DNA of 50,458 nt from Bacillota bacterium (GTDB taxonomy: Bacteria > Bacillota > GCA-003054495 > Carboxydocellales > JAJZSN01), in the NCBI GenBank assembly GCA_021849745.1, contig JAJZSN010000009.1, positions 1 through 50,458 on the forward strand. Reading direction: 5' to 3'. Below are positions 1-7,616 of this stretch, piece after piece. The position numbers were made by a program, and so were the translations under genes. The notes below the pieces were generated by a model. It saw nothing but the letters and a program-made list of their open reading frames with translations, had not been told where the DNA came from and ran no database searches. Numbering within the stretch: position 1 is the first letter of the stretch; each line of letters starts with the position of its first letter.

Positions 1-6
1 TCTTGG

Positions 7-62
7 CACTTAAAACCACCTCCATAGATATAATTTATATCTATGGAAACGATTTGTCAATG
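7..62 (-). promoter_or_regulatory. Promoter with overlapping palindromic operator for a gene leaving the window
   Basis: Read on the minus strand, TTGACA (60-55) is followed after 17 bases by TAAATT (or after 15 by TATAAA). A 25-base inverted repeat at 22-46 (arms CCATAGATATA and TATATCTATGG around ATT) covers the -10. Next come GGAGGTGG (23-16) and a GTG start at 9. Only three codons (V-P-R) of that gene are inside the window. The palindrome over the -10 is what a dimeric repressor (MarR, TetR or GntR type) would use, but the regulator is unknown. Confidence 0.5.
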
Positions 63-100
63 TTTTTAAGTCTACTGTTTATACGATTTTTATCATTTTC

Positions 101-694
101 CTAGATATAAAATATCGGGAACTTAGGCTGGAATTTAACCGCCTGGATAGGACTGACCCCACCAATAATCTGGCCGGTCATCATTCCTGGCAACTGCACC
201 AACCCCAAGGTCTTCATGCTGTCTATAGAAGGAATCATGGCCGCTTTGACGGCGCTTTTAAGCACCCCCAGCACAGCTTCCCTGGGAGTAGCCCCAAGAC
301 TTAAGGCCACTTCAATCTCCGGCCTTCTAGCCGCCACTTCGGCCTTCATACTGTTTAGCAGTAAACCGCAAACCACCATAGCATTACCCACGATCATCCC
401 ACTAATAGGAATAACATACTGGGGAGTAGATTTAATAATATCCAAACCGAGAAGAATTAACATAGATAGCCCTTCCGTCAAAACCAGGGAAATAATAACC
501 GCTCCCAAAACCCCCGGCAAACCCTCACCTCTCTTGCGGATGTTGAGGGCCGCCATCAGAATCATCAACCCCACCATTAAGACCATATATGGCCAAGAAT
601 GAAGAGCAAAAACCATTTGCAGCACATACCCCACGGCAATGAGCTGAACAGTGGCCCGCAGGGAGCCGATAATGATATCTTTGTGGAGGCCCAC
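101..694 (-). pseudogene. fetB: FetB/UPF0014-type ABC permease, truncated at both ends
   Basis: This matches the FetB (YbbM, UPF0014) iron-export permease family. Family motifs are visible: RATVQLIAVGYVL near the start, VIPISGMIVGNAMV at about 94-107, the LSLGATPREA loop, and SIDSMKTLGLVQLPGMMTGQIIGG. The family is about 250 residues; this frame has 197. The first roughly 30 residues are missing, because the frame begins directly at a junction with the upstream ATPase. The C-terminus stops being recognisable after GGVSPIQAVK and ends ten residues later, losing the last membrane segment(s). The apparent GTG start is created by the junction. It is almost certainly non-functional. Confidence 0.8.
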
Positions 695-1197
695 AGTACT
701 TCGGGATTATTGGCCAGGGTGCGCAGAAGGGAAACCCGCTGTTTTTCTCCGCCGGAAAGTTCGGTTGCCGACCGCTCCAGAAACTGCCGGTCAAGACCCA
801 ACAGGTCCAACAGAGCTCCCATATCGTGGGATGACAGGGGCATTTTACGCAATAAGGGTCCGTAATTAATATTGTCCTTCACCGTACCGGGTAGCATGGT
901 AGGAGTTTGGTGAGCCAGCCCAATCCTGCGCCGCAGTTCAGTTACTTGGTACTGCCGATAATCTTGGCCATAAAAATAAATTTCACCCTCATCCGGGGTC
1001 TGCATCCGGTTAGCCATAGAGAGCAAGGTGCTTTTTCCCGAACCTGAGGGCCCAACAATGCTAATAATCTTTCCGACCTGAATACTTCCCTTGATATCTT
1101 GGAGAATCCCTCGGACCGGATTTTCACCCTGTTCACGAGGATAATATTTCCAGACCCCTTGGAATTCAATGATTGGACCTGCTGATTCCATTCTCAT
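695..1197 (-). pseudogene. fetA: FetA-type ABC transporter ATPase, 3' half deleted
   Basis: This is the N-terminal 168 residues of an ABC ATPase, partner of the following permease. Walker A GPSGSGKST is at about 49-57, the Q-loop region is RIGLAHQTPTMLPGTV, and the signature LSGGEKQRV is at about 148-156. Coding similarity stops after NNPEVL, exactly where Walker B (LLLDEPT) should follow, so Walker B, the D-loop and the H-loop are absent. From about position 694 the DNA continues as the permease gene in another frame. One deletion of roughly 350-400 bp therefore removed the 3' part of fetA and the 5' part of fetB. The 5' end is normal: GAGG then ATG at 1197. Confidence 0.82.
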
Positions 1198-1269
1198 GGT
1201 GGTTACCTCACAATATATTTCCCTTCAAATTAATCTTATCACAATTCCCTGGAAAATATGAACATAAAC

Positions 1270-1309
1270 AAAGAGGCCCATTGGTTGTTTTCTCCAATAG
1301 GGTCCCTTT
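1270..1309 (-). terminator. Hairpin terminator after the cytochrome gene
   Basis: An imperfect inverted repeat pairs AAAGAGGCCCATTGG with CCAATAGGGTCCCTTT around a 9-base loop, just past the cytochrome stop codon. On the minus strand it is followed by a short T-rich tract (TTTGTTT). Confidence 0.5.
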
Positions 1310-1319
1310 TACTTAAAAT

Positions 1320-1976
1320 TTATTTTTTCTTTCCGTGTTGAACATCCTTATGACACCCAGCACAGGGCATATTAGATTTCAGTAGGTCCTGGTGCGACGG
1401 GAATGGCACTGCTCTGGGGCCTTCTGTTGCGGTAATATCTTTTGCTTTTTCAATCTTAGAATCTTTACTGTGACAAACCAGACATACCTTCTCTTTTTCG
1501 TTATCCTTCTGACCTTTACCATGAACGAAGTTTTTATGACATTCCAAACAGGAAAGATTGGCCTCAACAATAGCCATATGTGGGAAACCTGGTGCCTTGG
1601 GACCTTCTGTTGCAGTAATATCTTTTGCTTTTTCAATCTTGGAGTCTTTACTGTGACAGTTGATACAATTGACTTCATTGATTCTGGCTGTAAACTTGCC
1701 GTCGTAATTACCGTTGAGGTATTCATAAAGTTCGCCCAAACCTCTTATTTTCTGTTTAACATACCCTACGGTTCCCGGATCGGCGTGACAGTCAAGACAT
1801 GTTACAGACTTATGAGGGTTAGTAGCCCAAACTTCTACCGCCGGCTCCATAATATGACACTTGGTACAGAAATCCGGTTGGGAACTATACTTCATCCCTG
1901 CTGCAGTACCTACTAACCCGAATAACAAAACTCCGGTAATGATAATTAATAATTTTAATCCTTTTTCCTTGTTCAT
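1320..1976 (-). CDS. Membrane-anchored hexaheme c-type cytochrome (NapC/NirT-like N-terminus)
   Basis: The protein has 218 residues. An N-terminal segment (about 8-27) would anchor it to the outside of the membrane. Six CXXCH heme-binding motifs begin at residues 37, 60, 104, 143, 165 and 205. The first half resembles NapC/NirT-type quinol-oxidising cytochromes (DFCTKCHIMEPAVEVW, HKSVTCLDCHADPG). The second half is an internal duplication: a roughly 61-residue diheme module with the same block SKDSKIEKAKDITATEGP at about 109-126 and 170-187. An electron-transfer role between the quinone pool and an extracytoplasmic acceptor is inferred; no terminal reductase is adjacent. GGGAGGG lies 6 bases before the ATG. 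It sits alone between the fetAB remnant and spoIIM. Confidence 0.85.
   Translation of the reverse strand: MNKEKGLKLLIIITGVLLFGLVGTAAGMKYSSQPDFCTKCHIMEPAVEVWATNPHKSVTCLDCHADPGTVGYVKQKIRGLGELYEYLNGNYDGKFTARINEVNCINCHSKDSKIEKAKDITATEGPKAPGFPHMAIVEANLSCLECHKNFVHGKGQKDNEKEKVCLVCHSKDSKIEKAKDITATEGPRAVPFPSHQDLLKSNMPCAGCHKDVQHGKKK
1421..1658 (-). repeat. Direct DNA repeat inside the cytochrome gene
   Basis: About 55 bases starting at 1421 recur starting at 1604 (offset 183 bases, 61 codons) with only a few differences. They encode the SKDSKIEKAKDITATEGP block and its heme motif. Near identity at the DNA level points to recent duplication or gene conversion of one diheme module. Confidence 0.85.
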
Positions 1977-2151
1977 AAATTTCCCTCCCCTTTCACTAGC
2001 ATACCTTTATAAATCTTTATATTTATAGGGGTATAAATTCGACAAATTTCTCAAATTACCTTTTGAAAATTACCAAAAATTATAGAAAATAATTGCCTTT
2101 TCTATTTCCTGCCCTTATCCATAACCCTGCATAACATTTTGAAAAATGAAA

Positions 2152-2173
2152 AAACCTTGCCACAGCAAGGTTT
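2152..2173 (-). terminator. Terminator of spoIIM
   Basis: A perfect 9-bp stem (AAACCTTGC / GCAAGGTTT) with a CACA loop is followed on the minus strand by a run of T. It overlaps the spoIIM stop codon. Confidence 0.85.
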
Positions 2174-2807
2174 AAATCTTCATATAAGTTACCACCGTCT
2201 TCATTAAAACAGGAGATATATAAGCCTGGATCAAACCGGAGCCCACCGTCAGCAAAGCCAGAATGGCCATCAGGGCAGTATAGCGGATAAAATAAGGCAG
2301 CATCCTTTCCCCTCGGTTAGAAAACCCACCTCTTACCAAGGCCAGGGAGAAATGAACCGCCGAAACCCCGGCAACAAATAGAACAGGAATATTTATCAGA
2401 TTCTGGGGCAAAACGGAAGACAAGGCAAAAATAATTCCCTGCCAGGCCTTATCCCTGGCAAGAAACCCCACTGCAAACCCCATCAGGAACCCCCTGGTCA
2501 ACAATAACAACAGAATTACCGGAATCCCTATCACGGTTAAACCCAGAAAGTAAATAACCCCCAAAAACCTCAAATTACTCCAAACCACTTCTTGTGCATA
2601 ACTGTTAACTTCCACCGGAAAGGTTTGTAATTGGTTTATAAAATTGTTAAGGTATAAAGTTAATTGATTGGCTTGATCTTCATGGAGAACCCTGACTCCG
2701 AGAGAACCCAGAAGAATCCCTGCCACAAAAATACCCACCACCACAAGGTAAAGGAGGGCATTTTTCTTCAAGTACTGAACATACCACCGTTGTGTCCCTG
2801 CCAGCAC
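2172..2807 (-). CDS. spoIIM: Stage II sporulation protein M (SpoIIM)
   Basis: This is an integral membrane protein of the SpoIIDMP engulfment machinery that remodels peptidoglycan at the sporulation septum. The frame has a basic start, a membrane segment YLVVVGIFVAGILLGSLGV, the block NLRFLGVIYFLGLTVIGIPVILLLLLTRGFLMGFAVGF, and further hydrophobic segments to the end, as in the family. The frame is open upstream to 2861, but I prefer the GTG at 2807. It has AGGGAGAG six bases before it and gives 211 residues, the usual length. It follows the ComB-like gene and ends in a terminator. spoIID and spoIIP are not nearby. Confidence 0.88.
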   Translation of the reverse strand: MLAGTQRWYVQYLKKNALLYLVVVGIFVAGILLGSLGVRVLHEDQANQLTLYLNNFINQLQTFPVEVNSYAQEVVWSNLRFLGVIYFLGLTVIGIPVILLLLLTRGFLMGFAVGFLARDKAWQGIIFALSSVLPQNLINIPVLFVAGVSAVHFSLALVRGGFSNRGERMLPYFIRYTALMAILALLTVGSGLIQAYISPVLMKTVVTYMKI

Positions 2808-2867
2808 AGAACATCTCTCCCTCTGACCATAGTCTTGTACCATTGTATGGTCAAAGGACAAGATTTA

Positions 2868-3554
2868 TTACTTTAAGCTGTTGAACCCTAAGGCAAGAAT
2901 TTCCCTGGCTATGTATTCGGCAGCCAGGATATCCTCCAGGGAATTGGCGCTGGCCGCCACCACCGTAATCCCCGTCCCCAACCGGTTGGCCAATTCAACT
3001 CCCCGCCGGGCCGCCGCCTTGGCCGGTTCCTGGCCTCGCTTGGCCATAGTTCGGGCCACCGTCCCGGTTACCACCCCCGGCGCCCCTGCATTAACCGCCG
3101 CATCATAGGCCACCCCGCCGGTATCACTGACGATAACCACCACCCGGCCCTTTAAGTCAGCCAGCTTAGGCGTCTCCGCCCCAATGTTGGGTAAAACCGC
3201 ACCAATCCTTGCCCCTGCTGCCTCTATGCCGGCCAAAACCTTTTTAGCCCTGGCCCTTCTCTCCTCATCTGAACCGACCCTAGGTTCGGAAACCAACACC
3301 ACATCGGTGCCCTTAGCCACCGCCATCTCCCCGGCCTCCCTGCCCATGCGGCCCGGATCCAATTCCACCGGAGCCCGACAACTATCAGGACTGGCCCCCA
3401 AAACCGCCACCGCCCCCGCATCCCAAGCAGCCTCAGCAGTGGTGGACATATCAATCACATCCACCACCATCACCACCTGCCCCAAACTAGCCCCCGTCAC
3501 CGCCCCACTGGCATTAACAGTCACAAAAACCCCTTGCGTAGACACATCTATCAC
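2868..3554 (-). CDS. ComB-like (2-phosphosulfolactate phosphatase-type) protein
   Basis: The product is about 228 residues, soluble, alanine- and valine-rich. The pattern resembles the ComB phosphatase fold: VVMVVDVIDMSTTAEAAWDAGAVAVLGA corresponds to the family's VVVIDVLRATTT segment, and ITVVAASANSLEDILAAEYIAREIL to its C-terminal helix. It is divergent, and without coenzyme M or sulfolactate genes nearby the substrate is unknown. The start is uncertain. The GTG at 3554 has no Shine-Dalgarno; 12 bases upstream an in-frame ATT codon at 3566 lies six bases after GGGGTGAG and would give M-K-F-G-V-I-D. It sits between the endonuclease Q gene and spoIIM, all in one direction. Confidence 0.55.
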   Translation of the reverse strand: MIDVSTQGVFVTVNASGAVTGASLGQVVMVVDVIDMSTTAEAAWDAGAVAVLGASPDSCRAPVELDPGRMGREAGEMAVAKGTDVVLVSEPRVGSDEERRARAKKVLAGIEAAGARIGAVLPNIGAETPKLADLKGRVVVIVSDTGGVAYDAAVNAGAPGVVTGTVARTMAKRGQEPAKAAARRGVELANRLGTGITVVAASANSLEDILAAEYIAREILALGFNSLK

Positions 3555-3595
3555 CCCAAATTTAATCTGAATCTCACCCCAAAGAAATACCCAAA

Positions 3596-3627
3596 GCTGA
3601 CAGCTGATAGCTGACGACTGATAGCTG
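3596..3627. repeat. Heptanucleotide tandem repeat, RCTGAYR family
   Basis: Four and a half degenerate 7-base units (GCTGACA, GCTGATA, GCTGACG, ACTGATA, GCTG) lie in the gap between the ComB-like and endonuclease Q genes. The same family recurs at 39212, 48550, 48648 and 49325. Confidence 0.8.
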
Positions 3628-3630
3628 CCC

Positions 3631-4815
3631 CTACTGCCCCTCTATCACCCGCCCATAAGTCCCCCCGCCGCCGTCAACCAAGTTCAACCGCCCCTCCCGG
3701 GCCGCCACGATGACCCCGCTAACAGCCTTTCCGGCTATCCCAGCCAGTTCCTCCGCTGGGGCAAAATGCAGCACTTCCATCTCCGAGCCGAAGCGTTCAA
3801 TAAGTTTATCAATGGTCTTTGCCCCAACCTTGGGTAAAAACTGCAGAGGCACCTGATAATAATAAGGTGGCCGGTGGTCCGGATGAACCGGCTGTTCCCG
3901 GTCCCTCACCTGAAAAATCCGGTCCAGCACCCCCAATACCACCTTCGTGCTGCCACAGATCGGACAGGCCAAAGCAGGAGGGGGAACCTGAACAATAGCA
4001 TCACAATCCAGGCAATGAGTCCGGTGATATTTCCCCAACCGGGGATGTAAACCGTAATTCCCCACCACCTTGCGTCCCTCTTCCCTCCGCAGAGCCTTAA
4101 GCAACTCAGCAAAAGATGCCTCAGACATGCTGAGAATATTGTACTCCCGACCGATTTTAGGTAAAGAGTGGGCATCGGAATTAGTAACAAAACTCTTCCC
4201 GGTCAGTTCGGAAAACATGTCCGCAAAATCAGTGTCGGCACTTAATCCAAGTTCTATTGCGGGGATGGCATCAACGGCCCGGTGTTTCAACACTTCCGAC
4301 AGACTGGCCACACAGTTGCCGTAAACCCCTTTATGGGGTGTGAAAGCATGGGCCGGAATCAGAATTCCCTGTAAGCTGTCCACTATCTCCCACAATCCTT
4401 GCAAATCCAAACCCGCCCGCTGACTGCTAAGATTGAGGTTTTTGATGTACCTGGTCATAATCCCACTGAAGGCCTTTAACTGCTCCAGCCTTGGAAAGTA
4501 ACACAGGCTATGGGCCGTTCCCTGTCCGGCGGGGGTTTCCACCTCTGAGCCCAGGATTACCGTCACTTTGTCCCGGTAACTCAACCCGCCATCGGCCAGT
4601 TCCACCATCTGCCCTGCTTGCACCAAACGGTCTATATCCTCAATTACCGCCGGGGATGCACAGTCCACGATACCGATGACCTGGATGCCTTTGCGTTCTA
4701 CACACTCTTTGACGATATTGGCAAAAGTCAGATCCCGGGCCGCCGTGATTTTCACCGGGCGGCCTTCACTGCTCCGGCCAATATGGATGTGCAAGTCGAC
4801 GAAAAAGTTCTGCAT
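3631..4815 (-). CDS. Endonuclease Q-like PHP-domain DNA repair nuclease
   Basis: The 394-residue protein fits endonuclease Q, which cuts 5' of deaminated bases (uracil, hypoxanthine, xanthine) in DNA. Visible are a PHP metallohydrolase N-terminus (DLHIHIGRS at 7-15), a central ILIPAHAFTPHKGVYG, a metal-site NSDAHSLP, then a zinc-ribbon C-X2-C ... C-X2-C (CLDCDAIVQVPPPALACPICGS), and a C-terminal helix-hairpin-helix-like part (FLPKVGAKTIDKLIERFGSEMEVLH). Domain order and length match EndoQ, known mainly from archaea and a minority of bacteria. GGAGG lies before the ATG. A small gene is divergent from it. Confidence 0.82.
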   Translation of the reverse strand: MQNFFVDLHIHIGRSSEGRPVKITAARDLTFANIVKECVERKGIQVIGIVDCASPAVIEDIDRLVQAGQMVELADGGLSYRDKVTVILGSEVETPAGQGTAHSLCYFPRLEQLKAFSGIMTRYIKNLNLSSQRAGLDLQGLWEIVDSLQGILIPAHAFTPHKGVYGNCVASLSEVLKHRAVDAIPAIELGLSADTDFADMFSELTGKSFVTNSDAHSLPKIGREYNILSMSEASFAELLKALRREEGRKVVGNYGLHPRLGKYHRTHCLDCDAIVQVPPPALACPICGSTKVVLGVLDRIFQVRDREQPVHPDHRPPYYYQVPLQFLPKVGAKTIDKLIERFGSEMEVLHFAPAEELAGIAGKAVSGVIVAAREGRLNLVDGGGGTYGRVIEGQ

Positions 4816-4901
4816 AATTCCTCCTGTAATAATGCCTGGTATTTGCCTGGAATAACTTGCATATAATAAGACAAACAGTCCCCCGAAAGGAGTCCTGATA
4901 T

Positions 4902-5030
4902 ATGAAGGTTTTTCTCAGTGCAAACAGCCTTTTTATGGTAGGTAAAGTAAGCCAACTGCGTCATTACCTGACCCGCTATGCTATGAAACACGGTACCCTT
5001 AAGGAACTTCTTGAAAAAAACCTCCTCTAA
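4902..5030 (+). CDS. Small plus-strand gene, 42 residues, function unknown
   Basis: AAAGGAG precedes the ATG by nine bases. The frame reads MKVFLSANSLFMVGKV, then an amphipathic helix-rich tail ending KELLEKNLL and TAA. A TATAAT box lies about 30 bases upstream (near 4863), although the -35 is poor. It is divergent from the endonuclease Q gene, and its stop codon overlaps the end of the convergent DUF3866 gene by four bases. The well-formed ribosome site and orderly placement suggest a real gene. No family is recognised. Confidence 0.6.
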   Translation: MKVFLSANSLFMVGKVSQLRHYLTRYAMKHGTLKELLEKNLL

Positions 5031-6112
5031 TATACCACCATTTGAGCCGCTACCAAACCGGCGGCCCCGGCGGCCAGGAAGAATTCCTGGTCTTCTTCGA
5101 TTCTCCGGCCCATGGTGGTAACCTTGACCTGATATTCATCCCTGACGGCCTCCACTGCAGGCCAGCCATCCACATCCTCCATCACGTGGTGTTTTGTGGT
5201 CAGCCCCAGGTCAAATAACTGCTTATGTACATGGTAAGCCTTAACTTTATCCATTTTAGGCATAGGAACGATACATCTAGTCAAGGCAATCTTGTCCAAA
5301 ACCGTCAGGGTATGATGACTAACACCCTGGTGCCTGGGCCGCGGGTCAGCGAAGCTGATCCTGGGCACGGCTATGGCTTTGCCCTCCAGATTGTTGACTG
5401 CGTTGATAATCTCGCCCTGTTCTATGCCGGTGAAACCATACCGGGTGCCCGTACCCACAATCCCCGGCCCCATGGTCACCACCGTTACGTCGGCCTGGGC
5501 TACTTCCCGGGCCGCTATCAGGCCGGTATAAACATTAATCGCTTCATAATCCCCGCCAAAGGCATGTCCCACCGTAACCGTGGCATCAACCAGCCCTTTG
5601 GCCTTCAACTCCCGTACCAGATTACTGAAAACCATGGGCAGGGCCGCCCCGTCGGTCATTACATAGACCACCCGGAGGCGGCCCTGGCTGGCCTTTTTAA
5701 TCCCTGCAGCAATCAAGGGTAATTGACTATGTAGAGTACCCACCACTACCGGCATTTTCTTTAAACCAGTGAACCCAGCCATAGCATCATGGTATGGACT
5801 GTCAGGTTCATCCACCGTCAGGCATTTGACCTGGTGAGGGGTATAGCGCATCTTCATGATATGACCCGCCTCCGGCGGGTCAACCTCTTCATTGGCTGTA
5901 TTAGCCATGACAAAATGGTTGCCCCCGGTGCCCAGTCCCTTATAAAGGGCAGTGGTATTAAGGATAACCCTATCCCCCACCTTGACCGGACCGGTCAGGT
6001 CGTTCAGGTTGACGGCCCTTTCCTGCTTGCCATCAATTTCTACGATGATATTGGTAATCCCGGGGGCGGCCCCGGTAATTTCTATTACATTTCCTTGGCG
6101 TATACGTATCAT
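5027..6112 (-). CDS. DUF3866 family protein
   Basis: This is a conserved Gram-positive protein of about 361 residues with no known activity, recognised by overall pattern: N-terminal MIRIRQGNVIEITG with a small beta-rich part, then GTLHSQLPLIAAGIK, VYVMTDGAALPMVFSNLVRELK, TVGHAFGGDYEAINVYTGLIAA, VVTMGPGIVGTGTRYGFTGIEQG, and ISFADPRPRHQGVSHHTLT. The regular alpha/beta pattern suggests a soluble enzyme. The start is set at 6112 because GGAGG lies six bases before that ATG; an upstream in-frame start at 6139 has no such site. No membrane segment is seen. Confidence 0.8.
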   Translation of the reverse strand: MIRIRQGNVIEITGAAPGITNIIVEIDGKQERAVNLNDLTGPVKVGDRVILNTTALYKGLGTGGNHFVMANTANEEVDPPEAGHIMKMRYTPHQVKCLTVDEPDSPYHDAMAGFTGLKKMPVVVGTLHSQLPLIAAGIKKASQGRLRVVYVMTDGAALPMVFSNLVRELKAKGLVDATVTVGHAFGGDYEAINVYTGLIAAREVAQADVTVVTMGPGIVGTGTRYGFTGIEQGEIINAVNNLEGKAIAVPRISFADPRPRHQGVSHHTLTVLDKIALTRCIVPMPKMDKVKAYHVHKQLFDLGLTTKHHVMEDVDGWPAVEAVRDEYQVKVTTMGRRIEEDQEFFLAAGAAGLVAAQMVVY

Positions 6113-6169
6113 TGGCTCCTCCGATGTTCTTGGGGTCATCCCAACTTATAATAAATTTCCACATTTGTG

Positions 6170-7300
6170 TCAAAAGTCCTGCTGCTTCGCAGCAGTGTTG
6201 ATAATAGATAGGACTAAACAGGCTGCGTTAAATAAATCTGACTTATTGATGTACTCTTCGGGAGAATGATTTTTTTCCATGCCTATACCTAGGTTGATGC
6301 TGGGAATGCCCATAGCGTTGAATATGTTGGTATCGCTGCCACCCCCTCTTGGTTTTATATTCATTGGTAAATCCATTTCCTTAAGGGCCGTCTCCACCAC
6401 CTTAATCACAGGGTGATTAGGCTCCACTTTAAATGATTGATAAACCCGCTCATGGTTATAATTCGCTCTTGATCCCAATTTCGAGGCGGTATCTGCCACA
6501 ATTTCCCGCCACTCTTCCACCAGTTTGTTCAGTTTTACCTCATCTCTGGAACGGATTTCTCCTTGCATTTCAACATAGTCCGGCACGATGTTAGTGGCTT
6601 TACCTCCTCTGATAACTCCTATATTAGCGGTGGATTCCTCATCCAGTCGGCCCATAGGTAGTTGGGTCAAAATGGCGCCGGCCACTTGGATGGCATTTAT
6701 CCCTTCTTCAGGATTTACTCCGGCATGGGCCGAACGACCAAAGACCTCGATGCGGATATCTTCCTCTGCCGGGGCGTGGTTAATGACCGTACCCACCGGG
6801 CCGCCACTATCCAGAACATAACCTAAGTCGGCCCTTAACCCTTGGCCCTGCAAAGATTTGGCCCCCAGCAGGCCAACCTCTTCGGCAACGGTAAAAACCA
6901 CAGTAATTTCTCCATGGGGCAAACCCTTTTCCCTGACAACCCGTAAAGCTTCCAATATTGCCGCTATGCCTGCTTTATCATCAGCACCGAGAATGGTGGT
7001 ACCATTGGTAAATATTTTATCATCCTTTTCCATAAGGTTAATGCCTGCAGTGGATTCAACAGTATCCATATGGGCCGCCAGGAGGAGAGACGGCGCCCCT
7101 TTAACCCGGGCCGCCCAACGGCCTATCACATTTCCGGCAGAACCGCCAATTTCCGCTCCCGCCCCGTCTTCCTCCACTTCCATCCCCAGGCCGGACAACC
7201 GGTTGATAAGAAAATCCGCCAATTCCCTTTCCCCTTTGGACGGGCTGTTAATCTGCAATAAATTAAGAAACTCAGATAATAATCTTTCTTGAGTAACCAT
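6170..7300 (-). CDS. M20-family metallopeptidase (PepT-like tripeptidase), copy 1
   Basis: Protein of 376 residues. M20 metal ligands and catalytic groups are visible: LLLAAHMDTVES (His and the following Asp), TTILGADDKAGIAAILEAL (bridging Asp), VFTVAEEVGLLGA (catalytic Glu-Glu), VLDSGGPVGTV, and a late RGGGSDTNIFNAMGIPSINLGIGMEKNHSPEEY with the last His ligand. It should hydrolyse short peptides in the cytoplasm. GGGGTGA lies before the ATG at 7300. A clear paralogue lies at 15602-16744, on the other side of the Rhs island. A TATACT box about 17 bases before the Shine-Dalgarno could be the -10. Confidence 0.88.
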   Translation of the reverse strand: MVTQERLLSEFLNLLQINSPSKGERELADFLINRLSGLGMEVEEDGAGAEIGGSAGNVIGRWAARVKGAPSLLLAAHMDTVESTAGINLMEKDDKIFTNGTTILGADDKAGIAAILEALRVVREKGLPHGEITVVFTVAEEVGLLGAKSLQGQGLRADLGYVLDSGGPVGTVINHAPAEEDIRIEVFGRSAHAGVNPEEGINAIQVAGAILTQLPMGRLDEESTANIGVIRGGKATNIVPDYVEMQGEIRSRDEVKLNKLVEEWREIVADTASKLGSRANYNHERVYQSFKVEPNHPVIKVVETALKEMDLPMNIKPRGGGSDTNIFNAMGIPSINLGIGMEKNHSPEEYINKSDLFNAACLVLSIINTAAKQQDF

Positions 7301-7369
7301 ATTTTCACCCCGATATAGTATAGCCAAAAAACACCACCGAAAAATCTCAATTTTTACCTAAAAATCATA

Positions 7370-7455
7370 ACCACCCGCTTAGCGGGTGGTTCAGACTGAA
7401 GACAAACGCCGCTTTATGCTGGAATGCATACAAGCGGCGTTTGTCTTCAGTCTGA
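7370..7455. repeat. Double hairpin element: 9-bp stem followed by a 23-bp perfect stem
   Basis: First hairpin at 7370-7390: arms ACCACCCGC and GCGGGTGGT around TTA. Second hairpin immediately after: perfect 23-bp arms at 7391-7413 and 7433-7455 (start TCAGACTGAAG), with a 5-bp inner stem TATGC/GCATA and a 6-base tip. It lies in the 316-base gap between the peptidase and immunity genes, at the left edge of the Rhs island. No T-run follows either side, so it is not a standard terminator. It could be a small non-autonomous mobile element or an IS end. The rest of the gap (7456-7616) shows nothing I can name. Confidence 0.75.
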
Positions 7456-7616
7456 GCACTTAAGGGGGGTGACGTACTGGCTGCAGAATTGTTATTATGC
7501 GGCCAGTTTTCATCTCCCTACGACACAATAATGATTCGTTACAATAATCTTGGCATTAGGCAGTTTGGGTGCTATGTTCTGCAGCTAGTTTTTAAGCTGT
7601 TTTGCAGGTGAGACTA

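Noticed and set aside
1977..2110. Riboswitch or strong promoter before the cytochrome gene
   Set aside because: TTGTCG-N18-TATAAA is possible but weak, and no riboswitch-like conserved core is visible in the AT-rich leader.
3184..3570. A 128-codon plus-strand frame opposite the ComB-like gene
   Set aside because: Low-complexity Ala/Thr/Pro composition mirrors the codon pattern of the minus-strand gene; no ribosome site.
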